A stretch of 44,848 nt of DNA from Bacteroidales bacterium (GTDB taxonomy: Bacteria > Bacteroidota > Bacteroidia > Bacteroidales > JAGOPY01): positions 1-44,848 of the forward strand of contig JAHYJL010000004.1 of assembly GCA_019429045.1 (NCBI GenBank). The letters are read 5' to 3'. The notes beneath the pieces were generated by a model that saw only the letters and a list, made by a program, of their open reading frames with translations, did no database searches and was not told the origin of the DNA. Shown here piece by piece: positions 9,301-18,900 of the stretch (position 1 is its first letter; each line of letters begins with the position of its first letter). The translations under genes were made by a program, and so were the position numbers.

Positions 9301-9409
9301 CGGCTATACGCCGGAGATCGGCAGCGGAGGCGTGCTTGACAATGGCATCGACAACGGGATCTATCCGATCACTGCCGTTTATTCAATAGGTATTAACCTG
9401 ACATTTTAA
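6356..9409 (+). CDS. susC: SusC/RagA family TonB-dependent outer-membrane transporter
   Basis: The ATG at 6356 is chosen over 6248 because it starts at a signal peptide (KAGLVFTFLLFAFSAFSQ), giving 1017 aa. The domain order is diagnostic: a carboxypeptidase-regulatory-like domain (GTVRAADTRETLPGTSIFVKG), the SusC TonB-box region (EEIVVIGYGTVRKSDLSGSV), the plug with VRGIGTFNNTSPIYVVDGV and the ASATAIYGSRGANGVIMVTTK motif, then a long 22-strand barrel ending LRVYVKADNLYTFSKF...GINLTF. It imports glycan oligomers across the outer membrane using TonB energy. It heads a run of plus-strand genes with SusD 17 bases downstream, so it defines the polysaccharide utilisation locus. The GH144 neighbours suggest that the cargo is beta-1,2-gluco-oligosaccharide. 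Confidence 0.95.
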   Translation: MVRFTIHSSKFRLFKAGLVFTFLLFAFSAFSQVQTVTGTVRAADTRETLPGTSIFVKGTTVGTITDIDGNFSLPVESPAILVFSFIGYETQEVQFTGQTVLNITLETSKVALEEIVVIGYGTVRKSDLSGSVASIKAEDITKITAANPVQSLQGRVSGVQVTSVTGAPGASPVVRVRGIGTFNNTSPIYVVDGVILDDISFLNASDIASMEVLKDASATAIYGSRGANGVIMVTTKSGKVAEGKTVFSFSGEAGIQRLAKKIDLLTGREFAIISNDIKAGSYNNVDAVPNTDWQDLVFDIAPIQNYQLSASGASNTMNYYLGVGYFNQSGIIDKSKYQKITTKLNANFNMTHWLDLGINLSVTPFKQQIAPNVTYQVYRAQPLLMPYYDDGSFGVVYNVGNPFADLEYSNNFRDGVRAMGNIYADVKFTKDLTFKTSYGLDGEYVKATNFTPAFTVYNPDGTASQQQNIYSDLTKASNDMLTWLWENTLSYNKEFGEHMIDAVAGYTMQNTTSEWFSITGANIIRDGESFWYINPSYIQDPANDINNVSTISNGVDLGLNYSMISYLFRANYIFKNKYILTATFRSDGSSKFSKENQYAHFPSFAAGWNVSREKFMENIDLISRLKLRASWGKVGNEKIPYDRRFSIVSNHIAVFGDPSAAYPASSFGRLGNPDLKWETTTQTDIGLETGILNDRLIAEFDFYHKITSDILVDLTVPGYYGNGQGARITYNAAEVLNRGFEFNLMWRDQVGEFKYNIGFLGSTIHNEVLKIGGASGIDSVLIGGYLANGQPVTRTEVGQPIGAFYGYVTDGVFQTQEEIDNYPVYTQEELQPGDLRYVDINGDGVINPLDRTYLGSPIPKFIFGFSAGFEYKRFDFFLNIQGQTGNKIFNGKEVVRPDPYNFEAHVMDRWTGPGTSNDEPRPAFGGYNYNISDRFIYDGSFVRIRNVILGYTLPIDWSNKVFMQNLRVYVKADNLYTFSKFTGYTPEIGSGGVLDNGIDNGIYPITAVYSIGINLTF

Positions 9410-9426
9410 GGAAAGGAGAAATCATC

Positions 9427-10908
9427 ATGAAAAAGATCAACATCATACCGGCCTTCATCGTCATTCTCTTCCTGAATGGCTGTTCCGATTTTCTCGATAA
9501 GGAGCTTCAGAATTCTCTTACGCAGGAAGCATTCCCGGTCACGGAATCGGATGCCCTGCTGGCTACCAATACCACTTACACTACGCTCCGGGAGTGGTTT
9601 TACCATTCCGGCGGTTATCCCATCCTCGACTTTATGTCGGATGATGCGCACAAAGGGAGCAATCCCAACGACCAGCTCCCGACCCTGGGCCCATACGAGA
9701 CGTTCGGGCATACGCCTTCACAGGACGGCCTGGACCGCTGGTGGAACACCCTGTACCTTGGGGTAAAAAGATGCAATGTCGTTCTTGATTATGTCCCGGA
9801 AATACAGATGAACCCGGCTTTGCGCGACCGTTACCTGGCGGAGGCCAGCTTTATCCGCGGCCTGCTGTATTTCGACATGGTGCGGGCCTGGGGTGGCATA
9901 CCGCTGGTGACATCCACCAATCCCCCTGCCAGCCTGGGCAGGTCTGACGCTGAGGAGGTATATGCACTGATCATAGCCGACCTGGAAGTGGCGGTCAGGG
10001 ATTTGCCTGAAAGAAATGAGTATTCGGGCGATGACAAGGGACGCGCCACCAAAGGGGCCGCCAAAGCATTGCTGGCTAAGGTTTATCTATTCAGACAAGA
10101 GTATACCAAAGCGGAACCTTTGCTGATGGAAGTCATTAATTCAGGATTATACGGCCTGGAGCCGGTCTTCACCGATGCCAATAGCGTGAACGGGAACCAT
10201 GGCATAGAATCGGTCTTTGAGATCGGGGCCATGCAGCTGGAAAGCACCGATGCGGGCGGCAACCAGTATGCTAACACGCAAGGGGTCAGAGGGACCCCAA
10301 ACCGCGGCTGGGGATTCAACAGGCCCTCGCTGGACCTGCGCAATGCTTTTGAACAGGGCGATCCCCGGCTGAAAGGGACCATTATCGACCTGGGAGACGT
10401 GATCGACGGGGTGACGATACTCGGCGACGGTAGCACGCCCGATGAGACAACCGATGAAGATGGGAATGTAATCGAAGTGGAATGCTACAACCGCAAGGTC
10501 TGGGTCCCCGGGACGACTACCATTACCCAGTGGGGCCACCAACGCCGGTTAATCCGCTATGCCGATGTATTGCTGATGGCTGCGGAAGTCTTGAATGAAA
10601 ATAACAAGCCGGGAATGTCCATTTTTTACCTTAATATGGTAAGGGCTAGGGCCCGCGAAGGAAATAATTCTATCCTCCCGGATATTATGATTACAGATCA
10701 GGCGTTATTAAGAGATATAATACTGCAGGAAAGAAGATACGAACTGGCTATGGAAGGACACAGGTACTGGGACCTGGTCAGAACCGGGAAAGCGCCGGAA
10801 GTACTCGGCCCGCACGGATTTGTCACCGGTAAGCACGAACTGCTGCCTATTCCGCAAACTGAGATCGATATCTCACAGGGTACCCTGTCTCAAAATCCCA
10901 ACTGGTAA
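9427..10908 (+). CDS. susD: SusD/RagB family surface glycan-binding lipoprotein
   Basis: The protein is 493 aa with a lipoprotein signal ending LFLNGC, then the SusD N-terminal SDFLDKELQNSLTQEAFP pattern. The TPR-rich SusD core follows (RDRYLAEASFIRGLLYFDMVRAWGGIPLV, TKGAAKALLAKVYLF) and the C-terminal RYADVLLMAAEVLNE and ILQERRYELAMEGHRYWDLVR motifs complete the family fingerprint. SusD caps SusC at the cell surface and captures glycan. It follows susC by 17 bases with a GGAAAGGAGAAA stretch ahead of the ATG, an unusually good ribosome binding site for this phylum. Ligand specificity is inferred only from the locus. Confidence 0.95.
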   Translation: MKKINIIPAFIVILFLNGCSDFLDKELQNSLTQEAFPVTESDALLATNTTYTTLREWFYHSGGYPILDFMSDDAHKGSNPNDQLPTLGPYETFGHTPSQDGLDRWWNTLYLGVKRCNVVLDYVPEIQMNPALRDRYLAEASFIRGLLYFDMVRAWGGIPLVTSTNPPASLGRSDAEEVYALIIADLEVAVRDLPERNEYSGDDKGRATKGAAKALLAKVYLFRQEYTKAEPLLMEVINSGLYGLEPVFTDANSVNGNHGIESVFEIGAMQLESTDAGGNQYANTQGVRGTPNRGWGFNRPSLDLRNAFEQGDPRLKGTIIDLGDVIDGVTILGDGSTPDETTDEDGNVIEVECYNRKVWVPGTTTITQWGHQRRLIRYADVLLMAAEVLNENNKPGMSIFYLNMVRARAREGNNSILPDIMITDQALLRDIILQERRYELAMEGHRYWDLVRTGKAPEVLGPHGFVTGKHELLPIPQTEIDISQGTLSQNPNW

Positions 10909-10946
10909 TAATGGCAATATTGTTTAACATTTAAATATTTTTTATT

Positions 10947-12200
10947 ATGAAAAAGAAAATCGTATTAATCAGTTCTGTTTTTTTCTTCGCGTTGCTCCTG
11001 GTAGGAGTAAACAGCTGCAAGGATGATGATGTGGATTTCATCCTTGAGACGCTGGTATCCGGCACCATAGACATGAATGCCGCCACACCGCCGAACAATG
11101 TCCCGGCGGATGCCACCTTCGAAGCCACGTTCTCCGTCGATGTTGATGCCGCCACTGTAACTGCCGCCACTGTTAGCCTCGACAGGGACTATGACGCGGC
11201 CAACATCCCGCTGACATTCGCTGTCGCCGGGAAAAAAGTTACGATCACCCCGGGCGAAGGGCTTGGAAATGGCGCGCTGTATGTCCTGAGCTTCAAGGCC
11301 GGTATCAAATCGACCGATGGGCAGGATCTGCCGCCACTCACCAGGGCTTTCACCACCGAGGGCAACTTTGTCCCGTCGGGCGTGGTGGCCTACTGGAATT
11401 TCAACGACAACCTGATGGAGCAAATCCAGGGTGTCAGCCCGATTGGCGTGGTGGACCTCACCTATGAAGATTCCTACAAAGCAGCCGCTGGCAAAGCCGG
11501 GAAATTCAACGGCACCTCGACCATTGTTGAGTATGCCAACGGCGATCAGCTGATGAACACCAGCGATTTCACATTGTCGTTCTGGGTGAAGACAAAATCA
11601 GCGGGCCACGTGAATGAAAATGGTGATCCAAAAGGTCACTTTGTGATGGGACTGGGCGCATTCAAGGGGTTCCAGTTTGAAATCCCCGGTGATTATTCCT
11701 CCTGCAAGCTGGCCGCTTCGTATGAACTGGCCGATGGCTCCACTGCACCCGAAGATTTGTGGTTTGCAGGTGACGGCAACCTCGGCTGGCAGGGATGGAC
11801 ATTCTGCAAGGACCTCTCAGGCTCCGGTGGCGTTGCCGCCCAGCTGAAAGACGAGTGGGCCCATGTGACCTGTACCTATAACAGCGCTACCCGCGAAGGG
11901 GTGCTTTACATCAATGGCGAAAAGATGAAAGCACAGGATTTCGACCTGTGGCCGGATGACGATGTAAAACGTGGTGTAAAAGGCCTTAAATATGGCGGTG
12001 TGGCTCCCGAAGTAGTCAACGAACTGGCATTCGGATTTATCCAGTCGCGCGCCGGTACTTTGTGGGACAACGAACCCTGGGGCGGATATGACTTCCCGAC
12101 TGCTAATCACTTCGGCGGCTGGCTCGACGATATCCGTATCTTCCACAAAGCCCTGACCGCTACCGAAATCGACCTGATGTACAGGTCGGAAAAACCGTAA
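10947..12200 (+). CDS. Surface lipoprotein with Ig-like and LamG/concanavalin-like domains
   Basis: The protein is 417 aa. The signal ends LVGVNSCKDDD, where the acidic residues after Cys resemble the Bacteroidota surface-export signal. Residues ~30-130 look like a Big_5-type Ig domain (NNVPADATFEATFSVDVDAATV, ALYVLSFKAGIKSTDGQDL). Residues ~140-415 form a LamG-like jelly roll (VAYWNFNDNLMEQIQG, KFNGTSTIVEYANGDQLM, FTLSFWVKTKS, LYINGEKMKA, GWLDDIRIFHKALTATEI). The position right after SusD is where surface glycan-binding proteins usually lie, so it most likely holds the polysaccharide for the GH144 enzymes. No catalytic residues are evident. Confidence 0.85.
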   Translation: MKKKIVLISSVFFFALLLVGVNSCKDDDVDFILETLVSGTIDMNAATPPNNVPADATFEATFSVDVDAATVTAATVSLDRDYDAANIPLTFAVAGKKVTITPGEGLGNGALYVLSFKAGIKSTDGQDLPPLTRAFTTEGNFVPSGVVAYWNFNDNLMEQIQGVSPIGVVDLTYEDSYKAAAGKAGKFNGTSTIVEYANGDQLMNTSDFTLSFWVKTKSAGHVNENGDPKGHFVMGLGAFKGFQFEIPGDYSSCKLAASYELADGSTAPEDLWFAGDGNLGWQGWTFCKDLSGSGGVAAQLKDEWAHVTCTYNSATREGVLYINGEKMKAQDFDLWPDDDVKRGVKGLKYGGVAPEVVNELAFGFIQSRAGTLWDNEPWGGYDFPTANHFGGWLDDIRIFHKALTATEIDLMYRSEKP

Positions 12201-12246
12201 TAGCATCGCATTTTCCGGAGGAATGCCCGGGAAGTGAGTTGCGGAG

Positions 12247-12343
12247 AATGTTGTATGTAGTATGTGGTATGTAGTATTTATTAAGTTCATAAGCTTCGAG
12301 AACCCTTATTAAATAATCAATATTACATACTACATACAACATT
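12247..12343. repeat. Large inverted repeat built from GTATGTAGTATGT words
   Basis: The 19-bp arms (12247-12265 and 12325-12343, aatgttgtatgtagtatgt and its complement) match perfectly. A second, imperfect inner pairing (tatttattaag/cttattaaata) extends the stem. The same word family reappears at 37.71-37.73 kb in the GH35-GH94 junction. It could act as a terminator or mRNA-stability element within the operon. Confidence 0.75.
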
Positions 12344-12382
12344 GTATTCTTGTACTGAAAAACACCATCAAACCCACACCTC

Positions 12383-14356
12383 GTGAAACACAACCTCCTG
12401 CTCGCAACCGGTGTACTTGCCATGCTGATTGTCTCTTTTGCCGCCTGCAAGAAAGACGACAAACCACCAGCCGGTTCGCTCCAGCTCTTCTCCGTAAAAA
12501 TCGGCAACAACACCCTTAACCTGCAGGGAGCCAATACCAATGTGCCGATAGATGAAACCATCTCTTTGAGTTTCAGCAACCCTGTCGATACCGCCTCGGC
12601 AAAGAATTCAATCAGCCTCATGGCAGGCCAGACCGGTATTGCAGGCTTTTTTTCGTTTTCCAATGATCTGAAAACCTGCATATTCAGCCCGGAATTGCCC
12701 CTGCAAAATTCGACAAGCTACCTGCTAACCATCTCAGATCAATTAAAAGGCTTTAATGGTGAAACATTTCCGGGCTTTGAAATCACATTTGAAACCATAC
12801 CGGGAATACTTACCATCACCGCCGCTACCATCAATAATAAAAACTTCCTGCCCTCCCAATTTCCCAAAGACATCCCCCTGGATAGCGTCCGGATCGAAAT
12901 AACCTTCTCCCATCCACTGGATCCGGCTGATTTTCAGCCTTATTTCACCCTGTCCGGGAATGTGCCCATCGTTTCTTCCCTGTCGGGCGATCATCTGAAG
13001 GTGACTGTCAGGAATCTCTCCGGACTGGAAGGTTACCGTAAATACTTCTTCTCGGTTTCCAATATGCTGACGGCGCAGAACGGGTTTACATTCAACGGTT
13101 TTGATAATGCATTTTTCTCGGCGCTCGATTCGACCTACAAATTTCCGCCGATCCCTGACGAGGATTTGCTGGAACTGATTCAACTGCAGACCTTCCGGTA
13201 TTTTTACGACTTCGCCCATCCTGTCGCCGGCCTGGCCAGGGAACGGAACACCTCCGGCGATGTGGTGACGATCGGGGGATCGGGCTTTGGCGTGATGGCG
13301 CTGATCGTCGGCATGGAACGGCAGTTCATCACCCGCCAGCAGGGGCTGGAACATCTCGGCAAGATCGTCACTTTCCTGGAAACCTGTGACCGTTACCATG
13401 GCGCCTGGCCCCATTGGCTGAACGGCGCTACCGGTCAGACACACCCCTTCAGCACCCAGGACGACGGCGCCGATCTCGTCGAAACCGGGTTCATGATCCA
13501 GGGGCTGATGACCATGCGGCAATATCTCGATCCGCTGATTCCTGTTGAACAGGCGCTGATCGGCCGCATCAACACCCTGATGGATGAGGTGGAGTGGGAC
13601 TGGTTTACCCGTGGGGGCCAGAACGCGCTCTACTGGCACTGGTCGCCTAACCATGGATGGGCGATGAACATGAAGATACAGGGATTTAATGAAACACTGA
13701 TCGTTTATGTGATGGCTGCCTCTTCGCAGACCCATACCATCGGTGCAGAGGTATACCACCAGGGTTACGCCCGCAACGGGGCTATGGTGAACGGCAACAG
13801 CTACTATGGCTATACGCTGCCCCTGGGCTGGGCTTACGGGGGGCCGCTGTTTTTCACCCATTATTCCCATCTCGGACTGGATCCGCGAAACCTGCAGGAC
13901 CAATACGCGAACATGTGGGAACAGAACGTGAACATGTCGCTGATCAACTGGGCTTACTGCGCAGATAACCCGAAAAATTACCTGGGCTACAGCGAGGTTT
14001 GCTGGGGACTGACGGCCAGCGACAACCCCAACGGTTACAGCGCCCATTCCCCGACCAATGACCGGGGGGTGATCACCCCGACCGCCGCCGTTTCGTCATT
14101 GCCATACACACCCGAACAATCGATGAACGCCATCCGGCATTTTTACTACCTCCTGGGCGACAGGTTGTGGGGAGAATATGGCTTCTACGATGCCTTTTCC
14201 GTCACCGACGGATGGTGGGCCGATTCTTACCTCGCCATCGACCAGGGGCCGATTGTCTGCATGGTAGAAAACTACCGGACCGGCTTGCTGTGGGACCTGT
14301 TCATGTCGGCGCCGGAAGTACAGCAAGGGCTGGATAAACTGGGGTTCAGTTATTAA
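12383..14356 (+). CDS. GH144 beta-1,2-glucanase-like lipoprotein with N-terminal Ig-like domains
   Basis: The protein is 657 aa. The lipoprotein signal (LAMLIVSFAACKKDD) is followed by two Ig-like domains (residues ~30-250: TNVPIDETISLSFSNPVD, FLPSQFPKDIPLDSVRIEITFSHPL). The catalytic (alpha/alpha)6 glucoamylase-like domain starts near LLELIQLQTFRYFYDFAHP and carries TQDDGADLVETGFMIQGL, QNALYWHWSPNHGW, GFNETLIVYVMAAS, the SLINWAYCADNP..YLGYSEVCWGLTASD block, and the ending GFYDAFS...YLAIDQGPIVCMVENYRTGLLWDLF. This fingerprint matches GH144, whose characterised members are endo- or exo-acting beta-1,2-glucanases. The acidic residues after the lipid cysteine are compatible with surface display. 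It shares its family with the next gene but has extra N-terminal domains, perhaps for substrate binding. Confidence 0.85.
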   Translation: MKHNLLLATGVLAMLIVSFAACKKDDKPPAGSLQLFSVKIGNNTLNLQGANTNVPIDETISLSFSNPVDTASAKNSISLMAGQTGIAGFFSFSNDLKTCIFSPELPLQNSTSYLLTISDQLKGFNGETFPGFEITFETIPGILTITAATINNKNFLPSQFPKDIPLDSVRIEITFSHPLDPADFQPYFTLSGNVPIVSSLSGDHLKVTVRNLSGLEGYRKYFFSVSNMLTAQNGFTFNGFDNAFFSALDSTYKFPPIPDEDLLELIQLQTFRYFYDFAHPVAGLARERNTSGDVVTIGGSGFGVMALIVGMERQFITRQQGLEHLGKIVTFLETCDRYHGAWPHWLNGATGQTHPFSTQDDGADLVETGFMIQGLMTMRQYLDPLIPVEQALIGRINTLMDEVEWDWFTRGGQNALYWHWSPNHGWAMNMKIQGFNETLIVYVMAASSQTHTIGAEVYHQGYARNGAMVNGNSYYGYTLPLGWAYGGPLFFTHYSHLGLDPRNLQDQYANMWEQNVNMSLINWAYCADNPKNYLGYSEVCWGLTASDNPNGYSAHSPTNDRGVITPTAAVSSLPYTPEQSMNAIRHFYYLLGDRLWGEYGFYDAFSVTDGWWADSYLAIDQGPIVCMVENYRTGLLWDLFMSAPEVQQGLDKLGFSY

Positions 14357-14360
14357 AAAA

Positions 14361-14388
14361 GGGTTTCCAACCCTCGGGTTGGAAACCC
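14361..14388. repeat. Palindromic repeat GGGTTTCCAACCC-tc-GGGTTGGAAACCC (intergenic copy)
   Basis: Perfect 13-bp arms with a 2-base loop, preceded by aaaaaa, between the two GH144 genes. A copy with the same arms lies inside polA at 42954-42981. Here it may double as a terminator, although only a weak T tract follows. Confidence 0.88.
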
Positions 14389-14426
14389 TTATACTTTGCG
14401 ACCTTTGCGTGAAACAAAAAAAAGAC

Positions 14427-15818
14427 ATGAAGAAAATAAAAATATTGTTCGCCTTTCTCATCGTCCTGATCGCCTGTGATCAGCAACAGCAAACCCAACA
14501 GATAAAATTCAAATCACACGGAAAAATAGATTATCCCCTCTCTCAGGAAGACCAACTATTGCTCGACAGCATCCAGCGAAAAACCTTCCTTTTTTTCCTG
14601 CACGAGCACCATCCCGAATGGGGTATTGTGAAGGACCGCGCCGCCGCCTGGGCCCCTTCCAGCATTGCAGCCTGCGGGTTCGGCCTGCCCTGCTTTGCCA
14701 TCGGTGCAGAACGGAACTGGATCACCCGGGCAAAAGCGGCAGAAATTACCCTGAACATGCTGCGCTTCTTCTACAATTCCAATCAAAGCCCCGATACCAA
14801 TGCGACGGGCTACAAAGGGTTTTACTATCATTTCCTCCGGATGGACTCGGGGACAAGGGAGTGGACCTGTGAGCTCTCATCCATCGATACCGGCCTGCTG
14901 CTGATGGGGATCATCTTCGCCCGGAATTATTATAGCCTTGACAATGAAACGGAAAGGGAGATCCGTGCGCTGGCTGAAAAAATAATCTCAAGGGTCGACT
15001 GGAATTTCATGGATATGCCGCCGGTCAGCCACCATCCCTATACCATCTCCATGGGATGGAGTCCCGAAGAAGGGATGATCGACTGGGGCTGGACCGGCTA
15101 CAACGAAGCGCTCTTCCTCTACATTTTGGCCGCCGGAAGCGGTATGGAAAACGTCGAAAGGAGCTACCAGGCCTGGCTGAGCACCTACAAATGGCAAACC
15201 CCCTACGAAGGCCTCTCCCACGTGGCCTTCCCTCCCCTGTTCGGGCACCAGTTCTCGCAGGCTTTCATCGATTTCCGGGGCCTGGCGGATGAATACATGA
15301 AGGAAAAAGGGATCGACTATTTTGAGAACTCCCGCCGGGCTACCTATGTGCAGCGGCAATATGCCATCGATAACCCGCATGGCTGGGTGGGGTACGATTC
15401 GCTTTGCTGGGGAGTCACCGCTAGTGATGGTCCTACGGAAATATATAATTTTGATGACAGGGAATTTTTAGGTTATGCCGGAAGGGGAACCAGCGGCCCC
15501 GATTACAACTATTTCGACGACGGGACCATTGCACCATACGGGTCATTGTCATCGCTGCCGTTTGCTCCCGAAATTGTCCTGCCCACAGCCCGGAACATGA
15601 TCGAAAAATACGGCGACAGGCTCTGGGGAAAATATGGTTTCTATGACTCCTTCAACCCGACTGCCGACTGGGTGAACGACGACTGGATCGGCATCGACCA
15701 GGGCCCGATGCTGATCATGATAGAGAACTTCCGGACCGGGCTGGTGTGGGATCATGTGATGAAGGACCCGGTCATCCAGGAAGGTTTGAACCGGCTGGGG
15801 TTTGAGTATTTGAAATAA
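14427..15818 (+). CDS. GH144 beta-1,2-glucanase-like lipoprotein, compact form
   Basis: The ATG at 14427 is used because it starts at a lipoprotein signal (MKKIKILFAFLIVLIAC); the ORF-track start at 14379 runs through the palindromic repeat. The protein is 463 aa. It consists of one GH144-type (alpha/alpha)6 domain: LLDSIQRKTFLFFLHEHHPEWGIVKDR, TCELSSIDTGLLLMGIIFAR, GMIDWGWTGYNEALFLYILAAGS, the NPHGWVGYDSLCWGVTASDGP block and YGFYDSFNPTADWVNDDWIGIDQGPMLIMIENFRTGLVW. It lacks the Ig-like domains of its neighbour. It probably cuts the same glucan with a different mode (endo versus exo) or acts on shorter chains; that split is inference. Confidence 0.87.
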   Translation: MKKIKILFAFLIVLIACDQQQQTQQIKFKSHGKIDYPLSQEDQLLLDSIQRKTFLFFLHEHHPEWGIVKDRAAAWAPSSIAACGFGLPCFAIGAERNWITRAKAAEITLNMLRFFYNSNQSPDTNATGYKGFYYHFLRMDSGTREWTCELSSIDTGLLLMGIIFARNYYSLDNETEREIRALAEKIISRVDWNFMDMPPVSHHPYTISMGWSPEEGMIDWGWTGYNEALFLYILAAGSGMENVERSYQAWLSTYKWQTPYEGLSHVAFPPLFGHQFSQAFIDFRGLADEYMKEKGIDYFENSRRATYVQRQYAIDNPHGWVGYDSLCWGVTASDGPTEIYNFDDREFLGYAGRGTSGPDYNYFDDGTIAPYGSLSSLPFAPEIVLPTARNMIEKYGDRLWGKYGFYDSFNPTADWVNDDWIGIDQGPMLIMIENFRTGLVWDHVMKDPVIQEGLNRLGFEYLK

Positions 15819-15830
15819 TTGAATGATATT

Positions 15831-15932
15831 TTCTCGCAGATTGGCGCAGATTTATCCGCAGATCGGCGCAGAAGTTATAAGTTTAGGTATTTCAGCGAAA
15901 TCTGCGGATTGATCAGCGTAAATCTGCGAGAA
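15831..15932. repeat. Inverted repeat of CGCAGAT words in front of the discoidin-protein gene
   Basis: ttctcgcagat...cgcagat on the left pairs with atctgcg...atctgcgagaa on the right, with near-complementary centres. The structure would sit in the leader of the gene starting at 15949. Confidence 0.65.
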
Positions 15933-15948
15933 ATTTATCTGAAGGGAT

Positions 15949-18900
15949 ATGAAAAAGTATTCAATAAAGGTATTCATTTGTACCATAATCTTACTACTTC
16001 AAGCATCATGGGGAATTAGCCAGGTCAGGACATTGGATGATTTCGAATCCAAGAATGGCTGGGAATTCATCCGGTCCGACGGCGTCAATCTCGATTTATC
16101 CCTTGATAAAGGCCTGCACGGCAATGCTGTCCGCTTTGATTACGATTTTATCAAAGGAACAGGCTATGGAGGCATCCAGAAATGGTTCCCCATCGATCTG
16201 CCCGACAACTACGAGTTTTCTTTCTACCTCAAAGCCGATTCTCCGGCAAACAATTTCGAGATCAAATTTATCGACAGCACAGGGAACAATATCTGGTGGG
16301 TGAATAACCGCAATTACGACTTCCCGGAGGCATGGCAGCAGATCCGGATTAGGAAAAGGCACATCGGTTTTGCCTGGGGACCAACGGAAGACCGGGAGCT
16401 GAAAAGGATCGACCGGATCGAGTTCACGGTGGCATCCTTTGCCGGCGGCAAGGGAACCCTGTGGATCGATAACCTGGCCTTTGAAGCGCTTCCCCCCGAA
16501 GTCACCACCTACCCGGTACCCATGATCGACGCGACCTCATCAGTCATCCATCACCCCCCGGAACTGATCATCGACAATTTAGAAGAAACCTGGTGGCGGA
16601 GCGCAGGGATCCGGGACCAGCAGGTCATCGTCGACTTCAGGACCCGCAGGGAGTTCGGAGGATTGCATATTATCTGGAAGGAAGCGTATCAGGCGATGCA
16701 TTTTGATGTCCTCTTATCAAATACCGGCAACCAATGGGACACGGTGTATTCGGTGCCGAACAACCAGGGACCGGTAAGCTTTATCCGCCTGCCCGAAGCG
16801 GAAGCCAGGTATCTCAAGATCGTCCTCAATAAGAGCATTGCAGATAAAGGGTTCGGGATCAGGGAGATGAAATTCCTGGAAATCAAAAATTCCATGACTT
16901 TGAATGATTTCCTGATCTATGCTGCGAAAAATTCACCGGAAGGTCATTATCCGAGGTATTTCCTGGAACAGGCCATGTACTGGACCATCTCGGGCGTGAA
17001 CGACGATGTGAAAGAGGCGCTGATCAGCGAGGACGGCATGGTGGAAGTGGAAAAGGCCCTCTTTTCGATCGAGCCGATGATCCGGATCAACGATTCCCTG
17101 TATGACTGGAGCAATGTGAAGGCCACGCAGTCGCTTGGCTTTGACGGGAGCAGCGATGCGTTTACTTTCGTTCCATCGGTTGAATGGCTTGTTGAAGGAT
17201 TGAAATTCGTTACCAGTGTGACTTCAGGCGGTATTGCCAACAAAAACGCACACCTGAATATCCGATATTCCTTTGAAAACCTTACTTCTTCTTTATTGGA
17301 ATTTGACCTTTACCTGCTCATCCGTCCTTTCCAGGTCAATCCTTATTATCAATGGCTCAATCTTCCCGGTGGTGCGGGAAAAATACACTCCATCGGCAAA
17401 ACAGGCGGTAACAGAATCGACGTTGATGAGAAATACATCATTTCGCACCGGGATATGGATGCTTTCGGGGTTTGTAGCTTTGATGAGGGAAGCCTGACCG
17501 GTATGCTCGGGCGGAAACAAATACCAGCAGATCAGTCGGTTACCGATCCGCATGGCTTGGCGAACGGGGTCATGCAATATACGTTCAGGCTCAGTCCGGG
17601 TGAAAAGTTATCGTTTTATATTACAGTGCCATTCTATAGTGAAGCAATGGTATTGCCAGGAGATGAAGCGGTCAGCGCTGCTTTCGATGAGCCTGCAGAA
17701 TTCTGGAAAAAGAAAACGGACCACATCAGGTTCAACCTCCCTCCGTCGGCAGACCGGATCGTCAATACGTACAAAGCCAATCTTATCTACATTCTGATCA
17801 ACCGTTATATGGCAGGCATCCAGCCCGGCTCACGTTCCTATGAGCGGAGCTGGATCCGCGACGGCTCGCTGACCTCATCGGCCCTGCTGAAATCGGGTAT
17901 CGTGGAAGAGGTAAGGGATTTTATCGACTGGTACGCCGGTCATCAATACGAAAGCGGGAAAGTCCCGTGCGTGGTCGATCTCCGCGGTCCCGATCCCGTT
18001 CCGGAACACGACAGCCACGGGCAGCTCATCTACCTGATCCGTGAATACTTCAACTTCACGAAAGATACCCTCTTCCTGAAAGGGAAAAATGACAATGTCC
18101 TGAAAGCCGTCGATTACATCGAATCGCTGATCGCCGAACGTTCGACCGACCATTACAAATACGGCAACGACAGCGTCCGAGCCCATTACGGGCTTGTCCC
18201 CGAATCGATCAGCCACGAAGGCTATTCCGAAAAACCGATGCATTCGTACTGGGACAATTTATTCATTATGAAAGGGTTGAAAGACGCCGTTGATATGCAG
18301 AGAATACTGGGTGAAACGGAGAATTTTGAAAGGATTAAAAAGATCCGCGATACTTTCCGGGTGAATCTTTACAATTCCATCGACCTGGCCATGAAATACA
18401 AAGGCATCGATTACATCCCCGGTTGCGTGGAGCTGGGGGATTTCGACGCCACATCCACTACCATCGCCCTGACGCCATGCAACGAGTTGAAAAACCTGCC
18501 AAAACCACAGGTTTACAATACTTTTGAAAGGTATTATGAATATTTTAAAAACCGCAGGGACGCAAAGATAGAGTGGGTCAACTATACACCCTATGAAAAC
18601 CGGCTGATCGGTTCGTTCATCATCCTTGACCAGCCGGAAAGGGCGCATGAGCTGATCGAATTCTTCCTGGACGATCAACGTCCGCAGGGATGGTACCATT
18701 GGGCGGAGGTGGTATGGAAAGACTACCGGAGGCCCGGATTTATCGGCGACATGCCCCACACCTGGGTCGGCAGCGACTTCATCAACGCCATCCGGTCGAT
18801 GTTCGTATATGAAAATGAATACGATGAGTCGCTGGTGATCGCATCGGCGCTTTACCAGGACTGGATCGACACACCGGGAGGCATGTCGGTGGAAAACCTG

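Noticed and set aside
12743-14047. 434-aa minus-strand ORF under the first GH144 gene
   Set aside because: Long only because of codon bias on the opposite strand; no recognisable domain, while the plus frame is a clear GH144.
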